Below the pieces are notes generated by a model. The model was not told where the DNA came from. It saw nothing but the letters and a program-made list of their open reading frames with translations, and made no database searches. Of a DNA stretch of 45,059 bases, positions 34,021 to 41,318 are shown one piece after another. The translations under genes were made by a program, and so were the position numbers. The number at the start of each line of letters is the position of its first letter. Position 1 is the stretch's first letter. The DNA is from Planctomycetota bacterium (GTDB lineage: Bacteria; Planctomycetota; UBA11346): assembly GCA_007693455.1 (NCBI GenBank), contig REDP01000174.1, positions 1-45,059 on the forward strand, read 5' to 3'.

Positions 34021-35280
34021 ATGAGCACATCGCCAGCTGTTGCTGAACACGGACAACTTGGTCATCCCCATCTTGTTGAACACCGCCTGCGCCTGCAGCC
34101 CACAGTGATTACCGTATGTCCGGGCGTGTGGACGGTGTTTGGATTGTCCTTGGCCAATGCCCACGTTATAGCGGGCAAGGATGGATTGATCGTTGTCGAT
34201 GCTGGACATAGCGGTGCAGAGGGGGCTGAACTGCGGCGGCATATACGCCAAGTCAGTCATGCTCCCATCCGTGCCGTGCTTTTGACCCACTGGCATTATG
34301 TGCGGGGTATTGCCAGCCTGCTTGACGGCGACGCAGCAGCAATCATCGCCCACCCGCGGCTCCACGCCAATGTCATGCGTGCCCAGCAATCCTTTACTGG
34401 CCTGCGTAATGCTTTGGAGACGGGTGCGCGCCTGCCTGAAAGTGGTCCCCATGCGGTGATAGCGCGGGCTCCGCGCTGGCGTGATCCATCAACGTACCTG
34501 CCGCCCACCCACACTGTCTTGCCTGGCGATACGGTGCAGTTGGCCGGCCTGGAAGTGGAGGTGCTCGAAGGCTGCTTTGACAGTGATGACGGACTGGCCT
34601 ATCGTTTTCCCCATGTCGATGCAGTGGCCCACAATCTCATTACCGGACAGTTCCCCAATTTTGGTTCGCTGGCTGGAGGACGCTATCGCGACCCTTTGCC
34701 CTGGCTTCAGGCGGTGGCAGCCCTGCGCGAGCATCCTCCGCAGCATGCGCTGCCCTGTCATGGGCTGCCCATAAGTGGACGACAGGACGTCGCAGAGCGC
34801 TTTGCGCTGAATCATGAGGCTATCCGCAGTCTCTACGATCAAGCTCAGGCCCTTGCCGCAGCGGGGAGCACGATACCTGATATCATACGTCAGGTGCAGT
34901 TGCCCGCGCATCTGGCGCAGCATCCCATGCTGCGCCAGATCTACGGTACTGCTGATCATGCAGTGCGCGCCTTTGCGCTTGGCGAGATGGGCTTTTGGAG
35001 TGGTGAACCCCGAGATCTCTTTCCCTTACATCCCGATCAGGAAGCCCAATGCCTTGCTGACCTGGTGGGCAATCCGCAGCGCCTCCTGGAGGCAGCCCAG
35101 CAAGCGCAAGAAGCCCCTGCCTGGGCCATGCGTCTTGCCGATGCAGCCTGTCGCTGTGGGGTTATTGGGGCCAAAGCCTTTCGCGCCCAGCTCTTACGTC
35201 AGGCGGCGATGGCAACTCCAGCCTGGACCGAGCGCAATACCATGCTGTCCCTGGCCCAGAACGACGACCCCCAAGAATAA
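34021..35280 (+). CDS. Alkyl/aryl-sulfatase-like metallo-beta-lactamase-fold protein
   Basis: The protein has 419 residues. An MBL-fold N-terminal domain (LIVVDAGHSGAEG ~57-69, ALLTHWHYVRG ~86-96, ALPCHGLPISG ~250) is followed by a helical region resembling the alkyl-sulfatase dimerisation domain (LRQIYGTADHAVRAFALG, MGFWSGEPRDLFPLHP). The family hydrolyses alkyl sulfates such as SDS using two zinc ions. Unusually, the H-x-H-x-D-H motif reads H-W-H-Y-V-R, so the Asp and third His of one metal site are missing; mono-metal or lost activity is possible. I prefer the ATG at 34021 because GAGGA lies ~9 nt before it; ATGs at 33994 and 34003 are alternatives. No secretion signal is seen. Confidence 0.75.
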   Translation: MSTSPAVAEHGQLGHPHLVEHRLRLQPTVITVCPGVWTVFGLSLANAHVIAGKDGLIVVDAGHSGAEGAELRRHIRQVSHAPIRAVLLTHWHYVRGIASLLDGDAAAIIAHPRLHANVMRAQQSFTGLRNALETGARLPESGPHAVIARAPRWRDPSTYLPPTHTVLPGDTVQLAGLEVEVLEGCFDSDDGLAYRFPHVDAVAHNLITGQFPNFGSLAGGRYRDPLPWLQAVAALREHPPQHALPCHGLPISGRQDVAERFALNHEAIRSLYDQAQALAAAGSTIPDIIRQVQLPAHLAQHPMLRQIYGTADHAVRAFALGEMGFWSGEPRDLFPLHPDQEAQCLADLVGNPQRLLEAAQQAQEAPAWAMRLADAACRCGVIGAKAFRAQLLRQAAMATPAWTERNTMLSLAQNDDPQE

Positions 35281-35444
35281 AGGGGCCTACTAACGGCGGA
35301 TATGGGTCCAGATGCATGCCTTTTGGTCTAAGCTGGAGCCGTCCTGGTATTGCCCCCCACCGGGCTGACGCTATGTTTGCGGCCTTTGACCAGGGCATAT
35401 CCGAGTGGCCAGAGCCCAGATGTGCGGAAAGTAGAAAGGAAACT

Positions 35445-36257
35445 ATGTCAACGTCACTCTTTGATTGTTCCCAGGAAGTCGCCGTGGTTATTGGCGCTAC
35501 TGGCGTACTCGGTGGTGCTTTAGCTGAAGGCCTGGCGGCGCAGGGGGCTGCCGTTGCGGTCTGCGGCCGCAGTGCCGAACGTGGCGCCCAGCGTGTCGAA
35601 GCCATTACCCAAGCTGGTGGCAAAGCGGTCTTTGTTGCCTGTGATGCCAGTGACTTGCAGAGCGTGCGTGCGGCTGAAGCGCAGATCCAAGAAAGCTTGG
35701 GCGCTCCCACCGTACTGATTAATGCTGCTGGTGGTAACAATCCCAAGGTCACGGTGGTGGGAGACCATAAATTTGAAGACATTGCCTTGGACGACTGGGC
35801 AGCTTCATTCGACCTTAATCTCGTAGGCGGTGCAGTCCTCCCCTGCCAAGTCTTCGGTCCTGGCATGGTGCAACGTGGCAAGGGGTCTATTATCAATATC
35901 GCCTCGGTGTCGGCACATCTACCACTCTCGCGGGTGGTTGCCTATTCTGCGGCCAAGGCAGCGGTACTCAACCTCACCAAATTCTTGGCTCATGAGTGGG
36001 CGTCTGCAGGCGTGCGCGTCAATACCCTCACGCCAGGTTTTTTCCCAGCCGAACAAAACCGCCGACTGCTGTTTAATGACGATGGATCCCCCACCGAACG
36101 AGCCAGTCAGATCCTTGGCCATACCCCCATGAATCGTTTTGGCAGTGCCGAAGAATTAATCGGTGCAGCCGTGTTCTTGGCGGCTCCTGGGGCCTCCAGT
36201 TTTGTTACCGGAACGGATATCTGTGTCGATGGAGGATTCCTCGCCCAGACTATTTAG
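35445..36257 (+). CDS. Short-chain dehydrogenase/reductase (SDR), possibly fructuronate/mannonate-type
   Basis: The protein has 270 residues. Cofactor motif GATGVLGG (17-24), NAAGG (93-97), IASVS with the catalytic Ser, and YSAAK with Tyr167 and Lys171 mark a classical SDR. The longer NAAGGNNP motif occurs in SDRs acting on D-mannonate/fructuronate and related sugar acids. The ATG at 35445 has AAAGGA just upstream; the open frame to 35316 is probably noise. The next gene is gnd, which acts on 6-phosphogluconate, so a role in sugar-acid metabolism is likely but unproved. Confidence 0.85.
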   Translation: MSTSLFDCSQEVAVVIGATGVLGGALAEGLAAQGAAVAVCGRSAERGAQRVEAITQAGGKAVFVACDASDLQSVRAAEAQIQESLGAPTVLINAAGGNNPKVTVVGDHKFEDIALDDWAASFDLNLVGGAVLPCQVFGPGMVQRGKGSIINIASVSAHLPLSRVVAYSAAKAAVLNLTKFLAHEWASAGVRVNTLTPGFFPAEQNRRLLFNDDGSPTERASQILGHTPMNRFGSAEELIGAAVFLAAPGASSFVTGTDICVDGGFLAQTI

Positions 36258-36283
36258 CTCCCAGTTATTACGGTGCTACGGTA

Positions 36284-36303
36284 TTGCGGACTGTTGCGGA
36301 CTG
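36284..36303 (+). repeat. Ten-base tandem repeat between SDR and gnd genes
   Basis: TTGCGGACTG is present twice in tandem, and a partial third copy (TTACGGA) follows. It lies in the 158-nt gap upstream of gnd, where no further signal was recognised. Confidence 0.6.
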
Positions 36304-36415
36304 TTACGGAGATGCCCCTCTGTAAGAATGCCCAATGAGCCCCGTTAATATCAAGGCCGCTGAGAACCTCCCGTAACGCCTTTTTCTCGTTTCCACCCCC
36401 TGTAAGGAAGATCCT

Positions 36416-37870
36416 ATGTCCGAACCTGTCGCAGATATTGCCCTCATCGGCCTGGCCGTTATGGGCCAAAATTTGATCATGAACATGAATGATCATGGCT
36501 ATACCGTCTGTGCGTATAACCGCACGGTGAGTAAAGTTGATGAGTTCTTGGCTGGCCCAGCCAAAGGCAGTCACGTTGTCGGCGCCCATTCCATCGAAGA
36601 AATGGTATCCAAGCTCAAGCGCCCACGGCGGGTAATGATGCTGGTAAAAGCAGGTCCAGCAGTGGACGCATTTATTGAACAAGTCCTGCCCCATTTAGAA
36701 GCTGGTGATATTATTATCGACGGCGGTAACTCAAACTTCCCTGACACCATCCGCCGCACCAAGGAGCTCAAAAAACAAGGCATTCGCTTTGTTGGCACAG
36801 GGGTGTCTGGTGGTGAAGAAGGTGCCCGCCATGGCCCCTCCATTATGCCTGGTGGCGATCCTGAGGCATGGCCCTTTGTCAAAGATATTTTTCAAGCCAT
36901 CAGCGCCAAGGTAGATGGCGAACCGTGCTGTCAGTGGGTTGGCAATGATGGCGCCGGTCACTACGTCAAAATGGTACACAACGGCATCGAATACGGTGAT
37001 ATGCAGTTGATCTGCGAAGCCTATCAGTTGCTGAAGGACTATGTTGGCTTGACCAACGAAGAGCTGCATCAGACCTTCGCCGAATGGAACCAAGGTGATT
37101 TAGATAGCTATTTGATTGAGATTACCCGCGATATCTTTGGCTACAAAGATGAGCAGGGCGAGCATCTCGTGGATAAAATCCTTGATACTGCTGGGCAAAA
37201 AGGCACGGGTAAGTGGACCAGTATTTCAGCATTGGATCTGGGCCAGCCAGTAACCTTAATCGGTGAAGCCGTGTTTGGCCGTTGCTTATCCGCACTCAAG
37301 GATGAGCGAGTAAAGGCCAGCAAGCCCCTGCGCGGCCCCAAGCCTAAATTCCGTGGGGATAAGGCAAAGTTTGTCGCCATGGTAAAGGATGCTCTCTACG
37401 CCTCCAAGATCGTGAGCTACGCCCAAGGGTATATGCTGCTCAAGGCTGCTGCGGCCGAATACCAGTGGAAGCTCAATTTTGGAGAAATCGCCCTTATGTG
37501 GCGCGGTGGTTGCATTATCCGCTCGCGTTTCCTGGGCAATATCCGCGACGCTTACACCAAGAAGCCGCGTTTGGCAAATCTCATGCTAGACCCCTTCTTT
37601 AAGACGGCACTGCGCCAGGCACAAAAAGGCTGGCGTGAAGTTGTGGCTAAGGCGGTGAAAAACGGCATTCCTACCCCAGCCTTCTCCACTGCTTTGGCAT
37701 TCTATGATGGATATCGCTGCGAACGTTTGCCAGCCAACCTTCTGCAGGCTCAGCGTGACTACTTTGGCGCCCATACCTATGAGCGCATTGATGCCCCGCG
37801 TGGAGAGTTTTTCCACACCAACTGGACTGGTCGTGGCGGTGATACTGCCGCCAGTACCTATTCGGTTTAA
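36416..37870 (+). CDS. gnd: 6-phosphogluconate dehydrogenase, decarboxylating
   Basis: The protein has 484 residues, the usual length for the long form. The NADP-binding motif [13 protein letters not shown] is at the N-terminus. IIDGGNSNF and [23 protein letters not shown] are the substrate-binding signatures, [21 protein letters not shown] carries the catalytic Lys and following helix, and the C-terminal part has the all-helical dimerisation domain. It oxidises 6-phosphogluconate to ribulose-5-phosphate in the pentose phosphate pathway and yields NADPH. The ATG has AAGGA ~8 nt upstream. It is downstream of the SDR gene and is followed by a strong hairpin. Confidence 0.97.
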   Translation: MSEPVADIALIGLAVMGQNLIMNMNDHGYTVCAYNRTVSKVDEFLAGPAKGSHVVGAHSIEEMVSKLKRPRRVMMLVKAGPAVDAFIEQVLPHLEAGDIIIDGGNSNFPDTIRRTKELKKQGIRFVGTGVSGGEEGARHGPSIMPGGDPEAWPFVKDIFQAISAKVDGEPCCQWVGNDGAGHYVKMVHNGIEYGDMQLICEAYQLLKDYVGLTNEELHQTFAEWNQGDLDSYLIEITRDIFGYKDEQGEHLVDKILDTAGQKGTGKWTSISALDLGQPVTLIGEAVFGRCLSALKDERVKASKPLRGPKPKFRGDKAKFVAMVKDALYASKIVSYAQGYMLLKAAAAEYQWKLNFGEIALMWRGGCIIRSRFLGNIRDAYTKKPRLANLMLDPFFKTALRQAQKGWREVVAKAVKNGIPTPAFSTALAFYDGYRCERLPANLLQAQRDYFGAHTYERIDAPRGEFFHTNWTGRGGDTAASTYSV

Positions 37871-37900
37871 GGGCATTATTTCAGCCCCAATGATGTGCAT

Positions 37901-37934
37901 ACTCCAGGCCACCGGTGATCCGGTGGCCTGGAGT
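37901..37934 (+). terminator. Fifteen-base-pair perfect hairpin downstream of gnd
   Basis: ACTCCAGGCCACCGG and its exact complement are separated by TGAT. It starts 30 nt after the gnd stop. No T run follows (CACTTGCATCC), so it may be a Rho-assisted terminator or 3'-end stabiliser. Confidence 0.6.
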
Positions 37935-38067
37935 CACTTGCATCCGAAACACGTCGTATAACTGCGACATGTTTTCTTTGAGCATGTGTGAACCTGATGG
38001 AATATTGCGCGTGCATCGTGATGGATAGTCGGACTCTTCTGGCAGTCTTGCGATTGAGAGGAGCGCC

Positions 38068-38787
38068 ATGACAGCGACCATTGAAATCGATAGCAGTGCC
38101 CTGTGTCAGGAATCTCTGACCAGTATTTCGGTAGCTGGTGGGACTTGGCACCTGTCGCGGGTGTCGCTACCTGCGTCCAATGACCGCCCACTCCAATTGA
38201 CCGTTATAAGCCTTGCCGAGATACCGCCATTACAGGCACAGGCAGGTGAAGGGGTGGAAGCCCTCATTGCGCGGATCAGTCGTAGCTACCGCTACCCTGA
38301 GGCCCTGGTACTGTGCAATAATCCTGATACTGCCTTGGGGCCAGAACACATGGCCCACGCCCAAGGCTGCGGTGTGCTTGCCATAGATACAGCGCAGCGC
38401 GAATTATGCTGGGATGCGGCCCTGGGCAAAGGGCTCCCTTGTTATGGCATTCGCGATATGCTGCGTCTTGATTGCACGCGACCAAACCCCCAAGCGGCAC
38501 TTTCGGCCCTGGCCTTTGGTCTTTATTTCTGCCATGATGGATGGCCTGGCGTGCGTATTACCGAGGATCGCCAAGGTATCTCCTGGGCCAGTGAAGATGG
38601 CTGTAATCTTCAGGCTCGTGTCCTCATACGAGATGGTTTTGAGGTGGCCTGTATAGAAGGCCCGCAGGGATCCTGGAAGGATCGTGGTGATGAAGGAACC
38701 GTGCGTCTCCACCTCAGCAATGGCGTCCATAATATATGGACGCAACCGCGTTTTATTATGCCGCGCAATCCAGGTCCGCAGGCATGA
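38068..38787 (+). CDS. Hypothetical protein, coupled to RusA-like gene
   Basis: The protein has 239 residues with GAGGAG ~7 nt before the ATG. I do not recognise it. No signal peptide or membrane segment is seen; the composition is mixed alpha/beta. Features are a strand-rich N-terminus (SVAGGTWHLSRVSLP), LTVISLAEIPPLQAQ, a Cys/His-containing middle (LALYFCHDGWPGV-like region near 150-160), and a late IWTQPRFIMPRNP end. Its stop overlaps the ATG of the RusA-like gene (ATGA), so the two are translated together. No function is proposed. Confidence 0.75.
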   Translation: MTATIEIDSSALCQESLTSISVAGGTWHLSRVSLPASNDRPLQLTVISLAEIPPLQAQAGEGVEALIARISRSYRYPEALVLCNNPDTALGPEHMAHAQGCGVLAIDTAQRELCWDAALGKGLPCYGIRDMLRLDCTRPNPQAALSALAFGLYFCHDGWPGVRITEDRQGISWASEDGCNLQARVLIRDGFEVACIEGPQGSWKDRGDEGTVRLHLSNGVHNIWTQPRFIMPRNPGPQA

Positions 38788-39134
38788 AGGTGATAACTAT
38801 CGCCCGTCGTGTGCCCAGTCAGAATAGCTCGCAATACCGACACTGGTCGCATTATGCCAAAGAACGGGACATGTGGTTTATCCTTTTGCGCGCGCAACTA
38901 CCGCCACAAGCCCAGGCTCCAGATCAACCGGTGAAGATGCTGATCCGCAGTTACCGCAATCGTCTGGTTGACTTTGCCAACTTGGTCGGTGGCGCCAAGC
39001 CCATTCCCGACTGCCTCCAGCGACTCAATTATATTAAAGATGACAACCCCAAGTGGTTTGACTGTCAGTACGAGCAGGTGCAATGCCCACGTGCCGACGA
39101 ACGCACCGAAATTCACTTCCTTGATCAGGATTAA
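38784..39134 (+). CDS. RusA-like Holliday-junction resolvase fold protein
   Basis: The protein has 116 residues; the open frame upstream to 38736 overlaps the preceding gene and is not used. The C-terminal half matches the RusA pattern: RLVDFANLVGGAKPIPDCLQ followed by KDDNPKW and a late strand. In E. coli RusA the catalytic acidic residues sit in a LDLDN...D...DD arrangement. Here Asp63, Asp76 and Asp86/87 are kept, while the position of the second catalytic Asp is Ala65. RusA cuts four-way junctions in DNA, often in phage. Activity is uncertain. It overlaps the unknown 239-residue gene by 4 nt. No other phage genes are nearby. Confidence 0.7.
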   Translation: MKVITIARRVPSQNSSQYRHWSHYAKERDMWFILLRAQLPPQAQAPDQPVKMLIRSYRNRLVDFANLVGGAKPIPDCLQRLNYIKDDNPKWFDCQYEQVQCPRADERTEIHFLDQD

Positions 39135-39172
39135 GCCCACTTTATAGGCACTATCAGGGGAGACGACGCCAC

Positions 39173-40384
39173 ATGCGCCTAGGATCAGGACGACAGGACA
39201 TCACCCCCACAGAAGCAATACCACTTCTGGGTTACGATTTTCGTCAAGAACACGCTCTTCCGGGGAATAGTGGCGTGCGTGATAGATTATGGCTGCGGGT
39301 TTTGGCGCTTGATGCTGAAGACGGCGCTGGCCTGGCGCTTATTATTACCTGTGATCTATGTATTATCTCGGTAGAGCATGCCCGACACTGGCGGCAGATG
39401 GTCGCCCAGCGTTGGCAGCTAGACCCAGCCCGTATTATAATCAGTTGCAGTCATACGCACTCTGGGCCCTGGTTGGATGAACGAGGGGTAGCCGATGATG
39501 TGGCCGCGGTGCTTCCCCACACTGACGATAGCAAGCCCAATGAGCAACGCCGCCGCTATACGACTCAATTGGATGATCACCTTTTGCAGGCAGTGGCACG
39601 GGCAGTGGGCCTTATGTACCCTGTTGAGGTCTCGTCGCGCGAGACTCCATTAGGCTTAGGCTACTGCCGTCGCGTAGCACTCCCTGATCAGACTGCAGTG
39701 GCCCAATGCTGGAATCCCGAAGAATATCCCCATCTCCAGCCAGATCCCCAGGCCGACCCAGCCCTCACTGCGGTCATCTTTCGCCAACGCAATGGTCACC
39801 GATGCTGGATGCTGTGGTGTCATGGCGCCCATCCTGTGGTACTGGGTAAAACCAGTACGCGGGTGAGTGCTGATTGGCCAGGTGTTGCCAATGCCTATCT
39901 CCAGGACCAGGGCATTGAGGGCCACTTTCTCTTAGGTGCCTGCGGCGATGTGCACCCGTGGATCAGTACCGCAGGGGATGATGATGGTGTGGAGATCGTA
40001 GGACGTAGCGCTGGGGCGGTTCTGCATCTGCTCAGTCGCAGTGGTGGTAACCCTCATCCTACTCCAGCCCTGCACTGCAGTATGCAGGAACAAGAGCTTG
40101 GTGGGCGTAGTATAGATCTCTCCTATTGGCGCATCGCTGACGTAGCGATCGCTGCCAGTCCCACCGAGCTTTTCGCCTCTCTGGCCGCACAGCTTCGCCA
40201 GCAGCACTCCACGAGCCCGCTAATGGTAGCCACCAACTGTAACGGCTGGACTGGGTATTGGCCCGACGCCGATGCCTTTGCCCAAGGCGGCTACGAAATC
40301 CGCGCCGCACTCGCCATGGGCCGCCAGCCCGGAGACGGAGAGCGCCTCATCCATCTCCTCAGCCAAGGGCTGCAGCAGTCATAG
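39173..40384 (+). CDS. Neutral/alkaline ceramidase-like (PF04734-type) protein
   Basis: The protein has 403 residues, matching the N-terminal domain of neutral ceramidases but lacking their C-terminal part. Conserved pieces are the first-strand DITPTEAIPLLGY, CDLCIIS, the zinc-ligand motif SCSHTHSGPW (~97), and WCHGAHPVVLG. No signal peptide is present, so the protein looks cytoplasmic; PVC-group genomes often carry such ceramidase-like proteins of unknown substrate. Ser/His in GAHPV- and SHTHSGP-type motifs would supply the active site. Repeat copy 4 starts directly at its stop codon. Confidence 0.8.
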   Translation: MRLGSGRQDITPTEAIPLLGYDFRQEHALPGNSGVRDRLWLRVLALDAEDGAGLALIITCDLCIISVEHARHWRQMVAQRWQLDPARIIISCSHTHSGPWLDERGVADDVAAVLPHTDDSKPNEQRRRYTTQLDDHLLQAVARAVGLMYPVEVSSRETPLGLGYCRRVALPDQTAVAQCWNPEEYPHLQPDPQADPALTAVIFRQRNGHRCWMLWCHGAHPVVLGKTSTRVSADWPGVANAYLQDQGIEGHFLLGACGDVHPWISTAGDDDGVEIVGRSAGAVLHLLSRSGGNPHPTPALHCSMQEQELGGRSIDLSYWRIADVAIAASPTELFASLAAQLRQQHSTSPLMVATNCNGWTGYWPDADAFAQGGYEIRAALAMGRQPGDGERLIHLLSQGLQQS

Positions 40385-40522
40385 GACGACGCAAAACGTG
40401 CCCCGGGCCCACTGATCTCCTGATCGGCCGGCAAAAACGACCTGAATGGGGCACTTTTTGCACTCAGAGCATCCACCGCGAAGAGGGTATTTCTTCTCCA
40501 AGGTGAGCTGTGAGCCGCCCGG
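40385..40522 (+). repeat. Structured intergenic repeat (MITE-like), copy 4
   Basis: It begins at the ceramidase-like stop codon. Left end GGACGACGCAAAACGTGCC, arm A CTGATCTCCTGATCGGCC, arm B GCAAAAACGACC pairing with GGGCACTTTTTGC, a degenerate arm C (CCGCGAAGAGG), and right end GGTGAGCTGTGAGCCGCC. The right end continues into a perfect 11-bp hairpin (40508-40535, CTGTGAGCCGC with its complement), an abutting inverted end like that at 982-1033. Flank matching is weak. Confidence 0.8.
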
Positions 40523-40543
40523 TAGCGGCTCACAGACCCCACC

Positions 40544-40571
40544 TTGACTTGACGCCTGCAACGCTCATTAT
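40544..40571 (+). promoter_or_regulatory. Candidate promoter for tRNA-Lys
   Basis: TTGACT (40544-40549) and CATTAT (40566-40571) are separated by 16 nt, placing the start of transcription ~30 nt before the tRNA. Confidence 0.4.
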
Positions 40572-40608
40572 CCCCGCCTTATCGCTGCCATGGCGATGCT
40601 TTTCACCC

Positions 40609-40684
40609 GCCTCCGTAGCTCAGTTGGTAGAGCAGTGGATTCTTAATCCATGGGTCCTAGGTTCGAGTCCTAGCGGGGGTACCA
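40609..40684 (+). tRNA. tRNA-Lys (anticodon CTT)
   Basis: The 76-nt sequence folds as a full cloverleaf: acceptor GCCTCCG with CGGGGGT (G.T at both ends of the first part), D arm TAGCTCAGTTGGTAGAGCA, anticodon stem GTGGA/TCCAT with loop TTCTTAA (CTT at 34-36, read codon AAG), T arm CTAGG-TTCGAGT-CCTAG, discriminator A and an encoded CCA end. A terminator follows after 7 nt. Confidence 0.97.
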
Positions 40685-40691
40685 AACACAG

Positions 40692-40723
40692 CCGTGTAAG
40701 CATACCACTTACACGGTTTTTTT
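40692..40723 (+). terminator. Rho-independent terminator after tRNA-Lys
   Basis: CCGTGTAAG and CTTACACGG (9 bp, perfect) with a 7-nt loop are followed directly by seven T's. Confidence 0.9.
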
Positions 40724-40859
40724 ATATGGTGCCCTCTTCGCCCATGTTGATGTGAGGTATGCAGGCGCGTTCACGCCTGTTCTAAGAGCCGCTGCGGGCA
40801 AGTCCTGCCTCGGTAGGGACATAAAACTCGTCAGGATGTATATCCTCCTGAGTGAAGTT

Positions 40860-40999
40860 ACAGGGCGACGCACGGCTTGCCCCAGGAGTCGCCGGTCTCC
40901 AGATCGGCCAGCAAAAAACGCCGTCGATTGTTTTTTTACCTGGAAAGTATGCCCCGCAAAGGTGGCATTCCTTCACCTATGGTGCGCTTTGCATCGCCT
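40860..40999 (+). repeat. Structured intergenic repeat (MITE-like), copy 5, with 11-bp target duplication
   Basis: Left end CAGGGCGACGCACGGCTTGC, arm A GCCGGTCTCCAGATCGGC with a G.T pair, a diverged arm B, arm C TGCCCCGC-AAA-GGTGGCA (pairing kept), and right end GGTGCGCTTTGCATCGCC. TGAGTGAAGTT occurs perfectly on both sides (40849-40859 and 41000-41010) in direct orientation, as expected of a target-site duplication. It sits between tRNA-Lys and the leuA leader. Confidence 0.9.
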
Positions 41000-41056
41000 T
41001 GAGTGAAGTTTGTGCTCTCCCCTTTACAGGACCCTGATCCATGCTAGCGTTTCTGT

Positions 41057-41062
41057 TATGAT
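41057..41062 (+). promoter_or_regulatory. Extended -10 box in leuA upstream region
   Basis: TATGAT preceded by TG one base away (TGTTATGAT) is a good extended -10. No clear -35 lies 16-18 nt upstream (CTGATC). It overlaps the first ATGs of the candidate leader peptide; if used, that peptide must start further downstream (TTG at 41076 or GTG at 41091). Confidence 0.4.
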
Positions 41063-41153
41063 GACGCACGCGCCATTGTTACGGTTGAATGTGCTGCGGG
41101 TCCAGGGCTTCCTAGGGCTACTGCGTCGACTTATTGGGGGACTCTCCACCTAG
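41058..41153 (+). CDS. Candidate Leu-rich leader peptide for leuA attenuation
   Basis: A 31-codon ORF (ATGATG start, TAG at 41151) contains nine Leu codons, including TTG-TTA near the start, then CTA, CTA-CTG, CTT and CTC toward the end (segment GFLGLLRRLIGGL). Leader peptides rich in the regulating amino acid (leuL, ilvL) control leu operons by attenuation. Its stop codon lies inside the hairpin at 41136-41188. No clear ribosome site precedes the ATG, and a -10 box overlaps it, so the start is uncertain. It is ~165 nt upstream of leuA. Confidence 0.4.
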   Translation: MMTHAPLLRLNVLRVQGFLGLLRRLIGGLST

Positions 41154-41208
41154 GCCATTGTAATGGCAGTGTGTTGAGAGTCCGCCCCTGGCCCAGGGTA
41201 TATGGGCC
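41136..41208 (+). promoter_or_regulatory. Nested hairpins upstream of leuA
   Basis: GGGGGACTCTC (41136-41146) pairs with GAGAGTCCGCCCC (41176-41188) with one bulge, enclosing a smaller GCCAT/ATGGC hairpin (41154-41167). Just downstream GGCCCA (41190-41195) pairs with TGGGCC (41203-41208). The first stem overlaps the end of the Leu-rich ORF, the arrangement expected of an attenuator. No T run follows. Confidence 0.5.
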
Positions 41209-41318
41209 CACCTACGGCAATAACTGGACATGCTGCGAGCATACAGAGGCTATACACAACATCCGCTTGTGGATCTGTTGCCTTGAGCATTTCCCTAGCA
41301 TTCTACGAGACGAGTACC

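Noticed and set aside
40385-40999. Integrated element (genomic island) at tRNA-Lys
   Set aside because: There is no integrase gene or duplicated tRNA 3' end; the two flanking repeats are members of the dispersed family.
41040-41318. T-box riboswitch upstream of leuA
   Set aside because: No T-box consensus sequence or specifier-loop arrangement with a terminator and T run could be found; the Leu-rich ORF with hairpins fits attenuation better.
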